A stretch of DNA of 36,725 nucleotides, taken from Lachnospiraceae bacterium (GTDB lineage: Bacteria > Bacillota > Clostridia > Lachnospirales > Lachnospiraceae). This document shows, one piece after another, positions 18,492 through 27,272 of this stretch. Each line of letters starts with the position of its first letter. Positions within the stretch are counted from its first letter, which is position 1. The notes beneath the pieces are model-generated. The model ran no database searches, was not told where the DNA came from, and saw nothing but the letters and a program-made list of their open reading frames with translations. Made by a program: the position numbers and the translations under genes. The stretch spans positions 1 to 36,725 of the forward strand of contig JAGBNK010000032.1 in the NCBI GenBank assembly GCA_017634455.1, in the 5' to 3' direction.

Positions 18492-18492
18492 T

Positions 18493-19803
18493 ATGTTAGA
18501 AACACTCCGCAATGCATTTAAAATAAAAGATTTACGCAAGAGAATTATCTTTACATTTTTGATGCTGGTTGTAGTTAGAATCGGAAGTCAGCTTCCGATT
18601 CCTGGAGTGGATCCTGATGTTTTTAAAAACTTGTTCTCAACTACCGGTGATGCAATGAATTTCTTCGATGCAATCACTGGTGGTTCTTTTGAACAAATGT
18701 CAGTATTTGCTTTGAATATTACACCGTATATTACTTCTTCAATCATTATGCAACTTCTGACAATTGCATTCCCTAAATTAGAGGAAATGCAAAGAGATGG
18801 GGAGAGCGGAAGAAAGAAGATTACTAAGATCACACGTTATGTTACAGTTGGTCTTGCTCTTACAGAGTCACTTGCTATGGCAATTGGATTTGGTAGAAGC
18901 GGATATTTAACAGAGTTTAATGCTTTGTATGTAATTATGACAGTAACATCACTTACAGCAGGTTCTGCAGTATTGATGTGGATCGGTGAGAGAATTACAG
19001 AGAAGGGTGTTGGAAATGGTATTTCTATCGTCCTTGTTATAAATATTATCTCTCGTATTCCAAATGATCTTAAGACATTATTCGAACAGTTTATCAAAGA
19101 TAAGACTGTTGCAAAAGGAACTCTTGCAGCTGTAATTATTGCAGCGATTATATGCGCAATTGTACTTCTTGTAGTTTACTTACAGGGAGCTGAGCGCAAA
19201 ATACCTGTACAATATGCAAAGAAGATTCAGGGAAGAAGACAGGTTGGAGGTAATTCATCTGTTATTCCTATGAAGGTTAACACAGCAGGTGTTATTCCTG
19301 TTATCTTTGCACAGTCATTGATGCAGACACCAGTTATTATCTGTACTTTGGTTAATTACCAGGGAACTGGTTTCTGGGCAAAGATCTTGAGAGGTCTTTC
19401 ACAGCAGAACTGGTTTGACACAGACAACTGGATTTACTCAATTGGTGCTATAGTATACTTCTTGCTTATCATTGGATTTGCATACTTCTATACATCAATT
19501 ACATTTAATCCGCTTGAGATTGCTGAGAACTTAAAGAAGAGCGGCGGTACAATTCCTGGTATCAGATCAGGAAAGCCAACAAGCGACTATTTACAGTCAG
19601 TGCTTAATTACATCATTTTCATTGGTGCAGTTGGTTTGTCAATCGTAGCATTTCTTCCAATTATTTTCAGTGGACTTTTCAATGCAAGCGTATCATTCGG
19701 TGGAACTTCAATCATCATTATTGTCGGAGTTGTAATTGAGACTCTGAAGCAGATTGAGTCACAGATGCTTGTTAGAACATACAAGGGATTTTTGAATGAC
19801 TAA
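18493..19803 (+). CDS. secY: Preprotein translocase channel subunit SecY
   Basis: 436 residues with ten membrane helices, N-terminal LETLRNAFKIKDLRKRIIFT, the plug region around residues 50-65, the cytoplasmic tip AERKIPVQYAKKIQGRR between helices 6 and 7 and the C-terminal SQMLVRTYKGFL. It forms the Sec channel with SecE and SecG. No strong SD lies before the ATG (AGAGGTG is the best), so translation is probably coupled to rplO, whose stop is one base upstream. It keeps the usual place between rplO and adk. Confidence 0.98.
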   Translation: MLETLRNAFKIKDLRKRIIFTFLMLVVVRIGSQLPIPGVDPDVFKNLFSTTGDAMNFFDAITGGSFEQMSVFALNITPYITSSIIMQLLTIAFPKLEEMQRDGESGRKKITKITRYVTVGLALTESLAMAIGFGRSGYLTEFNALYVIMTVTSLTAGSAVLMWIGERITEKGVGNGISIVLVINIISRIPNDLKTLFEQFIKDKTVAKGTLAAVIIAAIICAIVLLVVYLQGAERKIPVQYAKKIQGRRQVGGNSSVIPMKVNTAGVIPVIFAQSLMQTPVIICTLVNYQGTGFWAKILRGLSQQNWFDTDNWIYSIGAIVYFLLIIGFAYFYTSITFNPLEIAENLKKSGGTIPGIRSGKPTSDYLQSVLNYIIFIGAVGLSIVAFLPIIFSGLFNASVSFGGTSIIIIVGVVIETLKQIESQMLVRTYKGFLND

Positions 19804-19874
19804 TAAATAATAACCTGATGGAGATGCTGTATTTTTATGGCGTCTCCTAAGGTGTTATATAAGGAGGTTTTTAC

Positions 19875-20519
19875 ATGAAAATTATCATGTTAGGTGCCCC
19901 TGGGGCAGGAAAAGGAACACAGGCTAAGCAGATTGCAGGTAAATACAATATTCCTCATATTTCTACTGGAGATATTTTCCGTGCTAATATCAAGAACGGA
20001 ACTGACCTTGGAAAAAAGGCAAAGGAATATATGGATCAGGGGCTTTTGGTTCCAGATGAGTTAACATGCGATTTGGTTATGGATAGAATTAGCCATGATG
20101 ATTGCAAAAATGGATTTGTACTTGACGGATTTCCAAGAACAATTCCTCAGGCTGAAGCTCTTGATGAGGCTTTGAAGAAAATCGGTCAGTCAATGGATTT
20201 TGCAATAAATGTAGATGTTCCTGATTCTCATATTGTAAATAGAATGTCAGGAAGACGTGCTTGTCTCGGATGCGGAGCTACATATCATGTAGTTGCAATT
20301 CCACCAAAGAAGGAAGGCATCTGTGACATTTGTGGATCAGAACTTGTTCTTAGAGATGATGATAAGCCTGAGACAGTTCAGAAGAGACTTGATGTATATC
20401 ATGAGCAGACACAGCCACTTATTGAGTATTATGATAAGCAGGGCATTTTGAAAACTGTTGATGGAACAATGCAGATGGAAGATGTATTTGCAAGTATTGC
20501 CAAAATCCTTGGAGCATAA
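19875..20519 (+). CDS. adk: Adenylate kinase, zinc-LID type
   Basis: 214 residues. It converts ATP and AMP to two ADP. P-loop GAPGAGKGT (residues 7-15), NMP-binding [17 protein letters not shown], and a LID with Cys130, Cys133, Cys150 and Cys153 (CLGC and CDIC), the structural zinc site of Gram-positive Adk. SD AAGGAGG, 71 bases after secY. Elsewhere map often follows; here the KOW protein begins one base after the stop. Confidence 0.98.
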   Translation: MKIIMLGAPGAGKGTQAKQIAGKYNIPHISTGDIFRANIKNGTDLGKKAKEYMDQGLLVPDELTCDLVMDRISHDDCKNGFVLDGFPRTIPQAEALDEALKKIGQSMDFAINVDVPDSHIVNRMSGRRACLGCGATYHVVAIPPKKEGICDICGSELVLRDDDKPETVQKRLDVYHEQTQPLIEYYDKQGILKTVDGTMQMEDVFASIAKILGA

Positions 20520-20520
20520 A

Positions 20521-20790
20521 ATGTCAGTTAGAGGTCAAGCATTCTTAGCGAAATCTAAAGCAGGGCATGATAAAAATCATGTTTATGTAGTTTTAAAATG
20601 TGAAGATGACATGGCTTATCTCGTAAATGGAACAACCCGAAAGGTTGATAATCCTAAGAGAAAAAAGTTAATGCATATTCAACCAATTACACATTTATCA
20701 AGAGATATATCAGAGATTCTTGATAATGGAACTCTGACAGATAAAGATGTAATCGAAGTACTTGAGAGATATCTCGGTCAGTTGAATTAG
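20521..20790 (+). CDS. KOW-domain RNA-binding protein (L14e-like)
   Basis: 89 residues from ATG 20521: [20 protein letters not shown], then a KOW/SH3-like fold and [20 protein letters not shown]. This is the small L14e/L27e-like KOW protein found between map and infA in many Clostridia; its function is not established but RNA or ribosome binding is expected. It follows adk with a single-base gap and no clear SD of its own, so coupling to adk is likely. An upstream in-frame start would run inside adk and is rejected. The map gene normally preceding it is absent. Confidence 0.9.
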   Translation: MSVRGQAFLAKSKAGHDKNHVYVVLKCEDDMAYLVNGTTRKVDNPKRKKLMHIQPITHLSRDISEILDNGTLTDKDVIEVLERYLGQLN

Positions 20791-20801
20791 GAGGAAATAA
20801 A

Positions 20802-21020
20802 ATGTCTAAAGCAGACGTAATCGAAGTTGAAGGAACTGTTATAGAAAAACTTCCAAACGCGATGTTTTCAGTTGAGCTTGAAAATGGTCATCAGATTTTG
20901 GCTCACATTAGTGGAAAGCTTCGTATGAATTATATTCGTATCTTACCAGGTGATAAGGTTACAATTGAGATGTCACCTTATGATTTATCAAAAGGTAGAA
21001 TAATCTGGAGAGATAAATAA
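20802..21020 (+). CDS. infA: Translation initiation factor IF-1
   Basis: 72 residues, OB-fold: [60 protein letters not shown]. It blocks the A site during initiation. SD TAGGAGG. After it comes a promoter and leader for rpmJ rather than direct read-through only. Confidence 0.98.
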   Translation: MSKADVIEVEGTVIEKLPNAMFSVELENGHQILAHISGKLRMNYIRILPGDKVTIEMSPYDLSKGRIIWRDK

Positions 21021-21037
21021 AAATTTCAAATTAGTTG

Positions 21038-21066
21038 TTGACTTTTCAAAAACGCTTCAGTATAAT
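21038..21066 (+). promoter_or_regulatory. Internal promoter before rpmJ and the alpha operon
   Basis: TTGACT (21038-21043), 17-bp spacer, TATAAT (21061-21066): a near-consensus sigma-A promoter. The transcript would begin near 21073 and have a leader of about 77 bases before rpmJ. It could raise output of rpmJ, rpsM, rpsK, rpsD, rpoA and rplQ independently of the S10 promoter. Confidence 0.85.
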
Positions 21067-21149
21067 GTTAAACGGACGTTTTTGATAGATTTTGGTGTAT
21101 TTTATATAAAAATAAGCCAAAATTCCGCAAAAGAAAGGAGGATTTTCCC

Positions 21150-21263
21150 GTGAAGGTTAGATCATCAGTTAAACCTATTTGCGAAAAGTGCAAGGTTATC
21201 AGAAGAAAGGGAAGCGTTCGCATCATTTGCGAAAATCCAAAACACAAGCAGAGACAGGGTTAA
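21150..21263 (+). CDS. rpmJ: 50S ribosomal protein L36, zinc-binding type
   Basis: 37 residues with a GTG start, preceded by AAAGGAGG. The sequence is [20 protein letters not shown] in its first half, with zinc ligands Cys11, Cys14, Cys27 and His32, followed by PKHKQRQG. This is the C+ form of L36. It sits in its usual place between infA and rpsM. A 288-base non-coding spacer follows. Confidence 0.97.
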   Translation: MKVRSSVKPICEKCKVIRRKGSVRIICENPKHKQRQG

Positions 21264-21551
21264 TCCTGGGAAATTGTATTACAATTTCAGAGAAAATATT
21301 ATGTGCGGCTGCAGTCTAGCTATCTATAGACTGTTCATAATATAAGTAGCATTTTGTCATTTTATATGCTACATCAACACTTACATGTTATATGTAGGTG
21401 TATTGTGCGTTTAAGCACATGGAGGAAAATAGATTCATACACACATTTCAGGCCGGGAAACCGGAGCTGTATGCTGTTTATTTTTTTCAGTACCTTATAA
21501 TTTGGATGATGATTCGTCCACAAAGAATATTTTATGGAGGTGTAAACACAC
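21264..21551 (+). promoter_or_regulatory. rpmJ-rpsM spacer with five hairpins in a row
   Basis: Hairpins: AGTCTA/TAGACT (21313-21318, 21327-21332), GTAGCAT/ATGCTAC (21346-21352, 21366-21372), a 10-bp stem with one G-U (21377-21386, 21392-21401), TGTGC/GCACA (21404-21408, 21415-21419) and CCGG-GAAA-CCGG (21453-21464, a GNRA-capped stem). The rpsM SD ATGGAGGTG follows. A reading frame from 21398 overlaps rpsM but has no protein character. It may be a regulatory leader of the alpha operon; binding partner unknown. Confidence 0.5.
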
Positions 21552-21923
21552 ATGGCTCGTATCGCAGGTGTAGATTTACCAAGAGAAAAACGTGTTGAGA
21601 TCGGTTTGACTTACATCTATGGAATCGGTAGAGTAACTTCAAACGAGATTCTCGAAGCAGCAAATGTTGATCCTAGCACACGTGTTAAGGATCTTACAGA
21701 TGACGAAGTAAAGAAGATTAGTGCTGTCATCGATGAGAAGAATATCCTTGTAGAGGGTGATTTAAGAAGAGATATCGCTCTTAACATCAAGAGACTTCAG
21801 GAAATTGGATGCTATCGTGGTATCCGTCATAGAAAGGGACTTCCTGTTCGTGGTCAGAAGACAAAGACAAATGCTAGAACACGTAAGGGTCCTAAGAGAA
21901 CTGTTGCTAATAAGAAGAAGTAG
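21552..21923 (+). CDS. rpsM: 30S ribosomal protein S13
   Basis: 123 residues: [20 protein letters not shown], helix-two-turn-helix region, [20 protein letters not shown] and the basic tail that contacts P-site tRNA. SD ATGGAGG. First gene after the structured spacer. Confidence 0.98.
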   Translation: MARIAGVDLPREKRVEIGLTYIYGIGRVTSNEILEAANVDPSTRVKDLTDDEVKKISAVIDEKNILVEGDLRRDIALNIKRLQEIGCYRGIRHRKGLPVRGQKTKTNARTRKGPKRTVANKKK

Positions 21924-22059
21924 CACGAAGCATACGGAGTATGCGAAGGGCATCACAACGAGCGTGAGCGAGTTGGGATTTCCTTATAAGACTATATTTA
22001 TAAGTATAGTCATTTGAAACAAGAAATTAGTAAAATTAAGAAAGTAGGTTAGTTTAGAT
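21924..22059 (+). repeat. rpsM-rpsK spacer with hairpins and a repeat-like segment
   Basis: GCATAC-GGA-GTATGC (21930-21944) and GACTATA/TATAGTC (21990-21996, 22005-22011) form hairpins. Between them is a GC-richer stretch with ACGAGCGTGAGCGAG and then GGGATTTCCTTATAAGA. The TTCCTTAT core also occurs in each 35-bp repeat at 10992-11075, also after a G/C/A-rich block, suggesting one dispersed repeat family in this cluster. No T-run terminator is present. Confidence 0.5.
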
Positions 22060-22452
22060 ATGGCTAAGGTTGCAAAGAAAGTAACAAAGAAGCGCGTAAA
22101 GAAAAACGTTGAACGTGGCCAGGTGCATATTCAGGCATCTTTTAACAATACAATTGTAACAATTACAGATGCTCAGGGTAACGCTCTTTCATGGGCAAGT
22201 GCAGGTGGTCTTGGATTTAGAGGTTCAAGAAAATCTACTCCATATGCTGCTCAGATGGCAGCTGAAACAGCTGCAAAGGCAGCGCTTATTCATGGATTGA
22301 AGACGGTAGATGTATTCGTAAAGGGACCAGGATCAGGAAGAGAAGCAGCAATCCGTGCAATTAATGTATGTGGTATTGATGTAACAAGTATTACTGATGT
22401 TACTCCTGTTCCACATAATGGATGTCGTCCACCAAAGCGTAGAAGAGTTTAA
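22060..22452 (+). CDS. rpsK: 30S ribosomal protein S11
   Basis: 130 residues: [40 protein letters not shown] and [17 protein letters not shown] are S11 signatures. It forms part of the platform and the mRNA exit. The upstream SD is weak (GTAGG). Confidence 0.98.
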   Translation: MAKVAKKVTKKRVKKNVERGQVHIQASFNNTIVTITDAQGNALSWASAGGLGFRGSRKSTPYAAQMAAETAAKAALIHGLKTVDVFVKGPGSGREAAIRAINVCGIDVTSITDVTPVPHNGCRPPKRRRV

Positions 22453-22471
22453 TTAGGAGGGATAATCTAAG

Positions 22472-23065
22472 ATGGCAGTTAATAGAACACCTGTCCTTAA
22501 GAGATGTCGTTCACTTGGAATGGAACCATCTTATTTAGGATATGATAAAAAATCAAATAGACAGTTAAAGAGATCTGGAAGAAAGACATCTGAGTACGGA
22601 CTCCAGTTGAGAGAAAAGCAAAAGGCTAAGTTCATCTATGGCGTATTAGAGAAGCCTTTCCGTAATTATTATGACGCAGCTGACAGAAAGAAGGGTATGA
22701 CAGGTGAGAACCTTATGACTATTCTTGAGTCACGTCTTGATAATGTAGTATTCCGTATGGGATTCGCTAGAACACGTAGAGAAGCACGTCAGGTTGTTGA
22801 TCACAAGATGTTCTTAGTAAACGGTAAGCCTGTAAATGTACCATCATACCTTGTTAAGGCTGGTGATGTAATTGAGGTTCGCGAGAATAAGAAGAGCCTT
22901 CAGAGATTTAAGGATATCGTTGAGGTAACAAATGGTAGACTTGTTCCAGATTGGATCGATGTTGACCTTGAAAAGTTACAGGGAACTGTAAAGGAATTAC
23001 CTACAAGAGAGCAGATTGATGTTCCAGTTGATGAAATGCTTATCGTCGAGTTGTATTCTAAGTAA
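22472..23065 (+). CDS. rpsD: 30S ribosomal protein S4
   Basis: 197 residues with an S4 RNA-binding domain ([20 protein letters not shown], core) and [20 protein letters not shown]. The N-terminus has a single Cys (KRCRSLGME) and no four-Cys zinc knuckle, so this is the zinc-free form. In Gammaproteobacteria S4 represses the alpha operon; in Bacillus rpsD is elsewhere and autoregulated. Here it lies in the alpha operon. SD TAGGAGG. Confidence 0.98.
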   Translation: MAVNRTPVLKRCRSLGMEPSYLGYDKKSNRQLKRSGRKTSEYGLQLREKQKAKFIYGVLEKPFRNYYDAADRKKGMTGENLMTILESRLDNVVFRMGFARTRREARQVVDHKMFLVNGKPVNVPSYLVKAGDVIEVRENKKSLQRFKDIVEVTNGRLVPDWIDVDLEKLQGTVKELPTREQIDVPVDEMLIVELYSK

Positions 23066-23116
23066 TAATTAGATAGAAGTTTTAACTGGTAGACCATAAT
23101 AAGGAGGAACAACGCA

Positions 23117-24076
23117 GTGTTCGATTTCGAAAGACCAAATATTGAGACTATAGAAATCTCAGAAGATAAAAAATATGGAAGATTTGTTGTAGAACCTTTG
23201 GAGAGAGGTTATGGAACAACACTTGGTAATTCACTTAGAAGAATCATGCTTTCTTCATTACCAGGTACAGCGGTTAGCCAGGTTAAAATCGACGGTGTTC
23301 TACATGAGTTCAGTTCAATTCCTGGAGTAAAGGAAGATGTAACTGAAATCATTATGAATATTAAGAATTTAGCACTCCGCAATAACAGTGAGTCAGATGA
23401 CCCAAAGACAGCTTACATCGAGTTTGAGGGTGAGGGCGTTGTGACTGCAGGTATGATTCAGGTTGATCCTGACATTGAGATCATGAACCCTGATCTTGTC
23501 ATCGCTCATCTCAACGGCGGTGCTGATAGCAAGCTTTACATGGAGCTTACTATTACAAATGGTCGTGGATATGTAGGAGCTGATAAGAATAAAGCAGAGG
23601 ATACACCAATCGGTGTTATCGCTGTTGATTCTATCTACACACCAATTGAGCGTGTCAACATTAAGGTTGAAAACACTCGTGTAGGACAGATTACAGACTA
23701 TGACAAGCTTACATTAGATGTATACACTAATGGAACAACTTATCCAGAAGAGGCAGTAAGTATTGCTGCAAAGGTATTGGATGAATTGCTCAAGTTATTC
23801 ATCGGTTTGTCTGATAAAGCTGATACAGTTGCTCCATTTGAAGAGAAGGAACTTGATCAGAAAGAAAAGGGCAATGATATGAGCATTGAAGAGTTAGAAT
23901 TGACTGTTCGTTCATTCAATTGCTTAAAGAGAGCTAACATCAATACAGTAGGCGAGTTATGCGACAAGACTATTGATGATATGATGAAGGTTCGTAATTT
24001 AGGTAAAAAGTCATTAGATGAAATTCTTGCTAAGCTTGAGGAATTAGGCCTTGGCTTGAAGAACATCGAGGACTAA
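23117..24076 (+). CDS. rpoA: RNA polymerase subunit alpha
   Basis: 319 residues with a GTG start and SD AAGGAGG. The N-terminal dimerisation domain has [20 protein letters not shown] and [14 protein letters not shown]. The C-terminal domain (from about residue 255) has [20 protein letters not shown] with the arginine and helices that contact UP elements and activators, ending [19 protein letters not shown]. The two domains are joined by an acidic linker. Normal length. Confidence 0.98.
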   Translation: MFDFERPNIETIEISEDKKYGRFVVEPLERGYGTTLGNSLRRIMLSSLPGTAVSQVKIDGVLHEFSSIPGVKEDVTEIIMNIKNLALRNNSESDDPKTAYIEFEGEGVVTAGMIQVDPDIEIMNPDLVIAHLNGGADSKLYMELTITNGRGYVGADKNKAEDTPIGVIAVDSIYTPIERVNIKVENTRVGQITDYDKLTLDVYTNGTTYPEEAVSIAAKVLDELLKLFIGLSDKADTVAPFEEKELDQKEKGNDMSIEELELTVRSFNCLKRANINTVGELCDKTIDDMMKVRNLGKKSLDEILAKLEELGLGLKNIED

Positions 24077-24216
24077 GAGACATTTATAAACAGGTTTTCG
24101 GTAAGTCCGAGGAGCACGAAAACCATAAGATAATAGATAGCAGAACCATTCGACGTGTTTTAGTAAGACCAAAGAGCGTAAAATGCGGCGCGCTATCTAC
24201 ATAGGAGGAAATAAAA
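24077..24216 (+). promoter_or_regulatory. rpoA-rplQ spacer with hairpin and long-range stem
   Basis: GGTTTTCG/CGAAAACC (24093-24100, 24117-24124) is an 8-bp hairpin. TAGATAGC (24134-24141) pairs with GCTATCTA (24192-24199), 8 bp, directly before the rplQ SD ATAGGAGG, so the fold could reach the ribosome binding site. No ORF. Possible rplQ-specific control or processing. Confidence 0.4.
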
Positions 24217-24741
24217 ATGGCAAAGTATAGAAAATTAAGCAGAACATCTTCACAGCGTAAGGCTTTACTTAGAAACCAGGTTACAAATCTTTTGTACCAT
24301 GGAAGAATTGTTACAACAGAAGCTAAGGCTAAGGAAGTAGCAAAGATTGCTGAGGGACTTATCGCTCTTGCAGTTAAGGAAAAGGATAACTTCGATGAAG
24401 TTACTGTTCAGGCTAAGGTTGCTCGTAAAGATGCAGATGGTAAGAGAGTAAAGGAAGTAGTTGATGGTAAGAAGGTTACTGTATTCGATACAGTTGACAA
24501 GACTATCAAGAAGGATCAGCCTTCTAGACTTCATGCAAGAAGAGAGATGCTTAAGGTATTATATCCTGTAAAGACAGCTGGTACATCTAGAAAGGAAATC
24601 AAGGAAGTTGATATGCCTAAGATGTTATTCGAGGAGATCGCTCCTAAGTATGCTGATCGCCAGGGTGGTTATACAAGAATCATCAAAGTCGGACCTCGTA
24701 AGGGTGACGGCGCTATGGAAGTTGTACTTGAGTTAGTATAA
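24217..24741 (+). CDS. rplQ: 50S ribosomal protein L17 with insertion
   Basis: 174 residues against about 120-130 in most bacteria. The N-terminus ([20 protein letters not shown]) and C-terminus ([20 protein letters not shown]) are standard. The extra length is a central segment of roughly residues 65-115 with lysine- and valine-rich sequence ([20 protein letters not shown]). It reads cleanly and keeps operon-like codon use, so it is a real insertion, not a frameshift. Last gene of the superoperon, followed by a terminator. Confidence 0.96.
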   Translation: MAKYRKLSRTSSQRKALLRNQVTNLLYHGRIVTTEAKAKEVAKIAEGLIALAVKEKDNFDEVTVQAKVARKDADGKRVKEVVDGKKVTVFDTVDKTIKKDQPSRLHARREMLKVLYPVKTAGTSRKEIKEVDMPKMLFEEIAPKYADRQGGYTRIIKVGPRKGDGAMEVVLELV

Positions 24742-24770
24742 TTTCTAAATTATAAGAGTATTGAATGAGA

Positions 24771-24800
24771 CCAGAGTCGAACGTTGACTCTGGCCTTTTT
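24771..24800 (+). terminator. Terminator of the S10-spc-alpha superoperon
   Basis: CCAGAGTC/GACTCTGG stem (24771-24778, 24786-24793; the loop GAACGTT can close further) followed by CC and T5 (24796-24800). It lies 30 bases after the rplQ stop. Confidence 0.92.
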
Positions 24801-25022
24801 GCATTTTTAAGAAAAACTTTCAATTTTGTTCATGGAAATAATCCAGCAGGGAAATATTATGGTTTTTATTATTCACCAAATGATATACCTCAGTCATATC
24901 AATGTGAAAAGAAAGTTGTGACTAATGGTGATGATTCATGGAAGTGGACCGGTGGAGGAGACGACGGCGGAATCACCAAGAAGATATGTGATAAATGGTA
25001 TTACTTTGAGGCATGGTTTTAA
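24801..25022 (+). pseudogene. Probable C-terminal remnant of an unknown protein
   Basis: A reading frame open from 24765 to 25022 runs through the rplQ terminator, and its only ATG (24765) lies at the edge of that terminator with no clear SD. After the terminator the translation looks protein-like: GNNPAGKYYGFYYSPNDIPQ, then a Trp/Gly segment (SWKWTGGGDDGG) and the end KKICDKWYYFEAWF. It has no Met of its own downstream. It may be the tail of a lost gene. I do not recognise a family; a real small protein with an odd start is the alternative. Confidence 0.3.
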
Positions 25023-25036
25023 TTAATTAGTTGATT

Positions 25037-25054
25037 AAAAAGATGGCACCATCT
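25037..25054 (-). terminator. Weak candidate terminator after the response regulator gene
   Basis: On the minus strand the palindrome AGATGGTGCCATCT is followed by TTTT. The loop leaves only five pairs, so it is weak, but it lies 38 bases after the stop of the response regulator. Confidence 0.3.
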
Positions 25055-25091
25055 CTTGTTATTAATCTGATGAAATACTATTTATAATAGG

Positions 25092-25832
25092 TTAGCGGGT
25101 GGTGTCAACGGAGATGAGCCGCGTGTACTCGTCCAGCGACGCATGATATTTTGCGCGACTCACCGGAATAATTTCCCCTGAAGTAAGAGTTATATCCTTA
25201 GAGTCAAAGCGTTTGATATACAGATAATTTACCAGATAGCCCTTATGGACTCTAATAAATCCATGAGGAGCCAGTTGCTCCTCCAGGGCTTCCATACGAG
25301 AATATATCTTGGTAGGCTCATTATCATCATCTGTATATAGAAACTGTATGTTCTTGATACATTCTACGTATTTTAGAGAGGTGGTTCTAATGGAAGTAAA
25401 ACCTCCTCTTGATTTAAACTGTATTATAGATGAATAATCATTGCTATTTACCACATCACGCACATATCTCTCAATTACATTGTTGATATCTGTCATAAAA
25501 TTATTCTTTCTAACAAATCCGAATGGATGAATATTGAAAGTGTCAAAAACTCGATCTGTGTTGCTTGAGACAAATATTACCTCAGTGGTATTATTTTTTC
25601 TTTTGATTTTCTCACCAAGAGCTACGCCATCCATCTCAGGCATACTTATATCTAAAAAAATGAGATTATAGGAAAAGGTTGTCAGCTGATTAATTAAATC
25701 ATTTGCTGATAGAAAAGAATCAATTAGCACATCAACACCATTTGATGCGAAAGTTGTTTCTACAGATGCTGTTACAATTGATGCAGCTTGTGGTTCATCA
25801 TCGCATATAGCGATATGTAATCTTGTTTTCAT
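25092..25832 (-). CDS. LytTR-type response regulator (AgrA-like)
   Basis: 246 residues. An N-terminal receiver domain has CDDEP at residues 10-14 and the phosphoacceptor Asp61 in LIFLDISMPEMDG. A LytTR DNA-binding domain fills about residues 135-240, with SLKYVECIKNIQFLYT and GFIRVHKGYLVNYLYIKRFD (core). LytTR regulators bind two 9-bp direct repeats about 12 bp apart; such a pair exists in the intergenic region at 27273-27302. Gene start is three bases after the kinase stop on the same strand, so the two are co-transcribed. Expected role: activator of the divergent GH3 and lipoprotein genes (inference). Confidence 0.93.
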   Translation of the reverse strand: MKTRLHIAICDDEPQAASIVTASVETTFASNGVDVLIDSFLSANDLINQLTTFSYNLIFLDISMPEMDGVALGEKIKRKNNTTEVIFVSSNTDRVFDTFNIHPFGFVRKNNFMTDINNVIERYVRDVVNSNDYSSIIQFKSRGGFTSIRTTSLKYVECIKNIQFLYTDDDNEPTKIYSRMEALEEQLAPHGFIRVHKGYLVNYLYIKRFDSKDITLTSGEIIPVSRAKYHASLDEYTRLISVDTTR

Positions 25833-25835
25833 AAT

Positions 25836-27206
25836 TTAAGAGTGCTCCTTCTTTTGATACATATCCATTAAAATTTCTACACTAAACATACCATCTTTTA
25901 TATGATACAGGATATTTCCATTATACTTATCAACTACAGACTGTATGATTGCATGACCTTTGCCATGAGCGTCCTTGTTACTCTTGGTGGTTCTCAGACC
26001 ATTCTCCAGGAACTTAGGAGATTTCCTGGTCTGATTTTTCACCTGGATAAACATATAGTCCTGCTGTGGCTTCATTGTGATATATATGGTTTTGTCATCA
26101 CATTTCTCAGAACTTACAGCTTCAATAGCGTTATCAACTAAATTGGTTAGAAGTTTACATAGATCAACTTCTTTGAAGGGGAGTTTAGGTGGAACTGCAA
26201 GCTTTAAATCTAAGGTGGCACCAACGCGATGCGCAGTTGTATTTTCCATGTTAAATATTGCATCTAGCACACGATTACCGCAATCAACAGTAGATACAAG
26301 GGGTTCTGCAAATGAGCCTAGTAATTCAAAATAATAATTTCTTAAATCATCATATTGCTCATTGTTCAACAGAATTTGCATATATGCATATTGGTTTCTA
26401 ATATCATGTCGTATTTTGTGCAATTCCAGCAGATTATGATCAGCTATGGTAAGCAGTTGCTTGGTGGAGCTGTTAAGCTGCTTCTCAATTTGAAGATCTA
26501 ATATTTCATTTTGTTCACGGCATATTTGCCATGCCATTCTATAAGTTACAGTATCAATTATAAAAAGCAAAATCAGTATTATAGACATAAGGATGTATAC
26601 CGGCATGTTTTGCTTGAAATCATTTATCGGCATAATATGAAGTCTGCATATGTCATATACAATTACTGCCGCAGCAGAAGGAATAGCAATACTTAATGTT
26701 AATCTGACTGTGTATGGACTGACTTTAAAAGCGGACATCCTGGTCTTGTCAAAAAATATTGCGGCAATAAGAAGAAACAGCGAGGCGGCGATTTTGACAT
26801 ACAAGCTGTTGAAATTAGTTATATATATGGTGAGTAGCATGCCGTAAGTATCACCAATCTGAGTGACTACCATGGTGAGAGAATAAACCACGGCGCTGGT
26901 CATTATCTTCAAACTCTTTTCATAAGGGCAAATAATTGCTGCAAAGCATATGATAGTAATAAGGGGAGTGCACCAGGTGCCTGCTCCTTTTAATATAGGA
27001 AAAGATTGTGATGCCCGGTAAAATAAAAAATTGATAATTGAAGATGTCAACATCAGAAGAAGTGTCTCGATTATAAATTCAGGCATCTGGGATAGACTTT
27101 TTATATGAGGCTGTAATGCAGTTACAATCAATATGGCCACACATATAATCTGAATAATATATGCGAGATCGACAAAGATTCTTATATAATCAGTTAATTC
27201 ATTCAT
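25836..27206 (-). CDS. AgrC-like sensor histidine kinase (HPK10, GHKL ATPase)
   Basis: 456 residues. About the first 225 residues contain six or seven membrane helices. The cytoplasmic part has the phosphoacceptor His267 in HKIRHDIRNQYAYM, the form of the AgrC/ComD/PlnB class, then the N box LLTNLVDNAIEAV (near residue 358) and the G box GKGHAIIQSVVDKYNGN (near 417). Such kinases usually sense secreted peptides, but no agrB/agrD-like genes or peptide precursor were found in the window. The SD is GGTGG and a TATAAT lies just upstream on the minus strand. Confidence 0.92.
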   Translation of the reverse strand: MNELTDYIRIFVDLAYIIQIICVAILIVTALQPHIKSLSQMPEFIIETLLLMLTSSIINFLFYRASQSFPILKGAGTWCTPLITIICFAAIICPYEKSLKIMTSAVVYSLTMVVTQIGDTYGMLLTIYITNFNSLYVKIAASLFLLIAAIFFDKTRMSAFKVSPYTVRLTLSIAIPSAAAVIVYDICRLHIMPINDFKQNMPVYILMSIILILLFIIDTVTYRMAWQICREQNEILDLQIEKQLNSSTKQLLTIADHNLLELHKIRHDIRNQYAYMQILLNNEQYDDLRNYYFELLGSFAEPLVSTVDCGNRVLDAIFNMENTTAHRVGATLDLKLAVPPKLPFKEVDLCKLLTNLVDNAIEAVSSEKCDDKTIYITMKPQQDYMFIQVKNQTRKSPKFLENGLRTTKSNKDAHGKGHAIIQSVVDKYNGNILYHIKDGMFSVEILMDMYQKKEHS

Positions 27207-27223
27207 ACTACCACCCTACCTTT

Positions 27224-27229
27224 AATTAC
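27224..27229 (-). promoter_or_regulatory. Candidate -10 of the histidine kinase operon
   Basis: On the minus strand a TATAAT occurs in CGTATAATGTAATTAAAGG about 18 bases before the kinase ATG, with a weak TTACTA 17 bp upstream. The divergent LytTR boxes lie about 45 bp upstream of it, so autoregulation is possible. Confidence 0.5.
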
Positions 27230-27272
27230 ATTATACGACTAGCATTGTATCATAGTAAAATAAAATTATTTT

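Noticed and set aside
20458..20520. Upstream extension of the KOW protein inside adk
   Set aside because: These residues are an out-of-frame reading of the adk end; the family start MSVRGQ at 20521 is clear.
21398..21598. Reading frame overlapping the rpmJ-rpsM spacer
   Set aside because: It overlaps rpsM in another frame and is rich in hairpin-derived sequence; no known family and no good SD.
24765..24800. Start of the small frame after rplQ
   Set aside because: The first 12 codons are a reading of the terminator stem and T tract, not a credible protein start.
25092..27206. Complete agr-type quorum-sensing locus
   Set aside because: No AgrB-like peptidase or AgrD-like precursor gene was found in the window; only the kinase and regulator are present.
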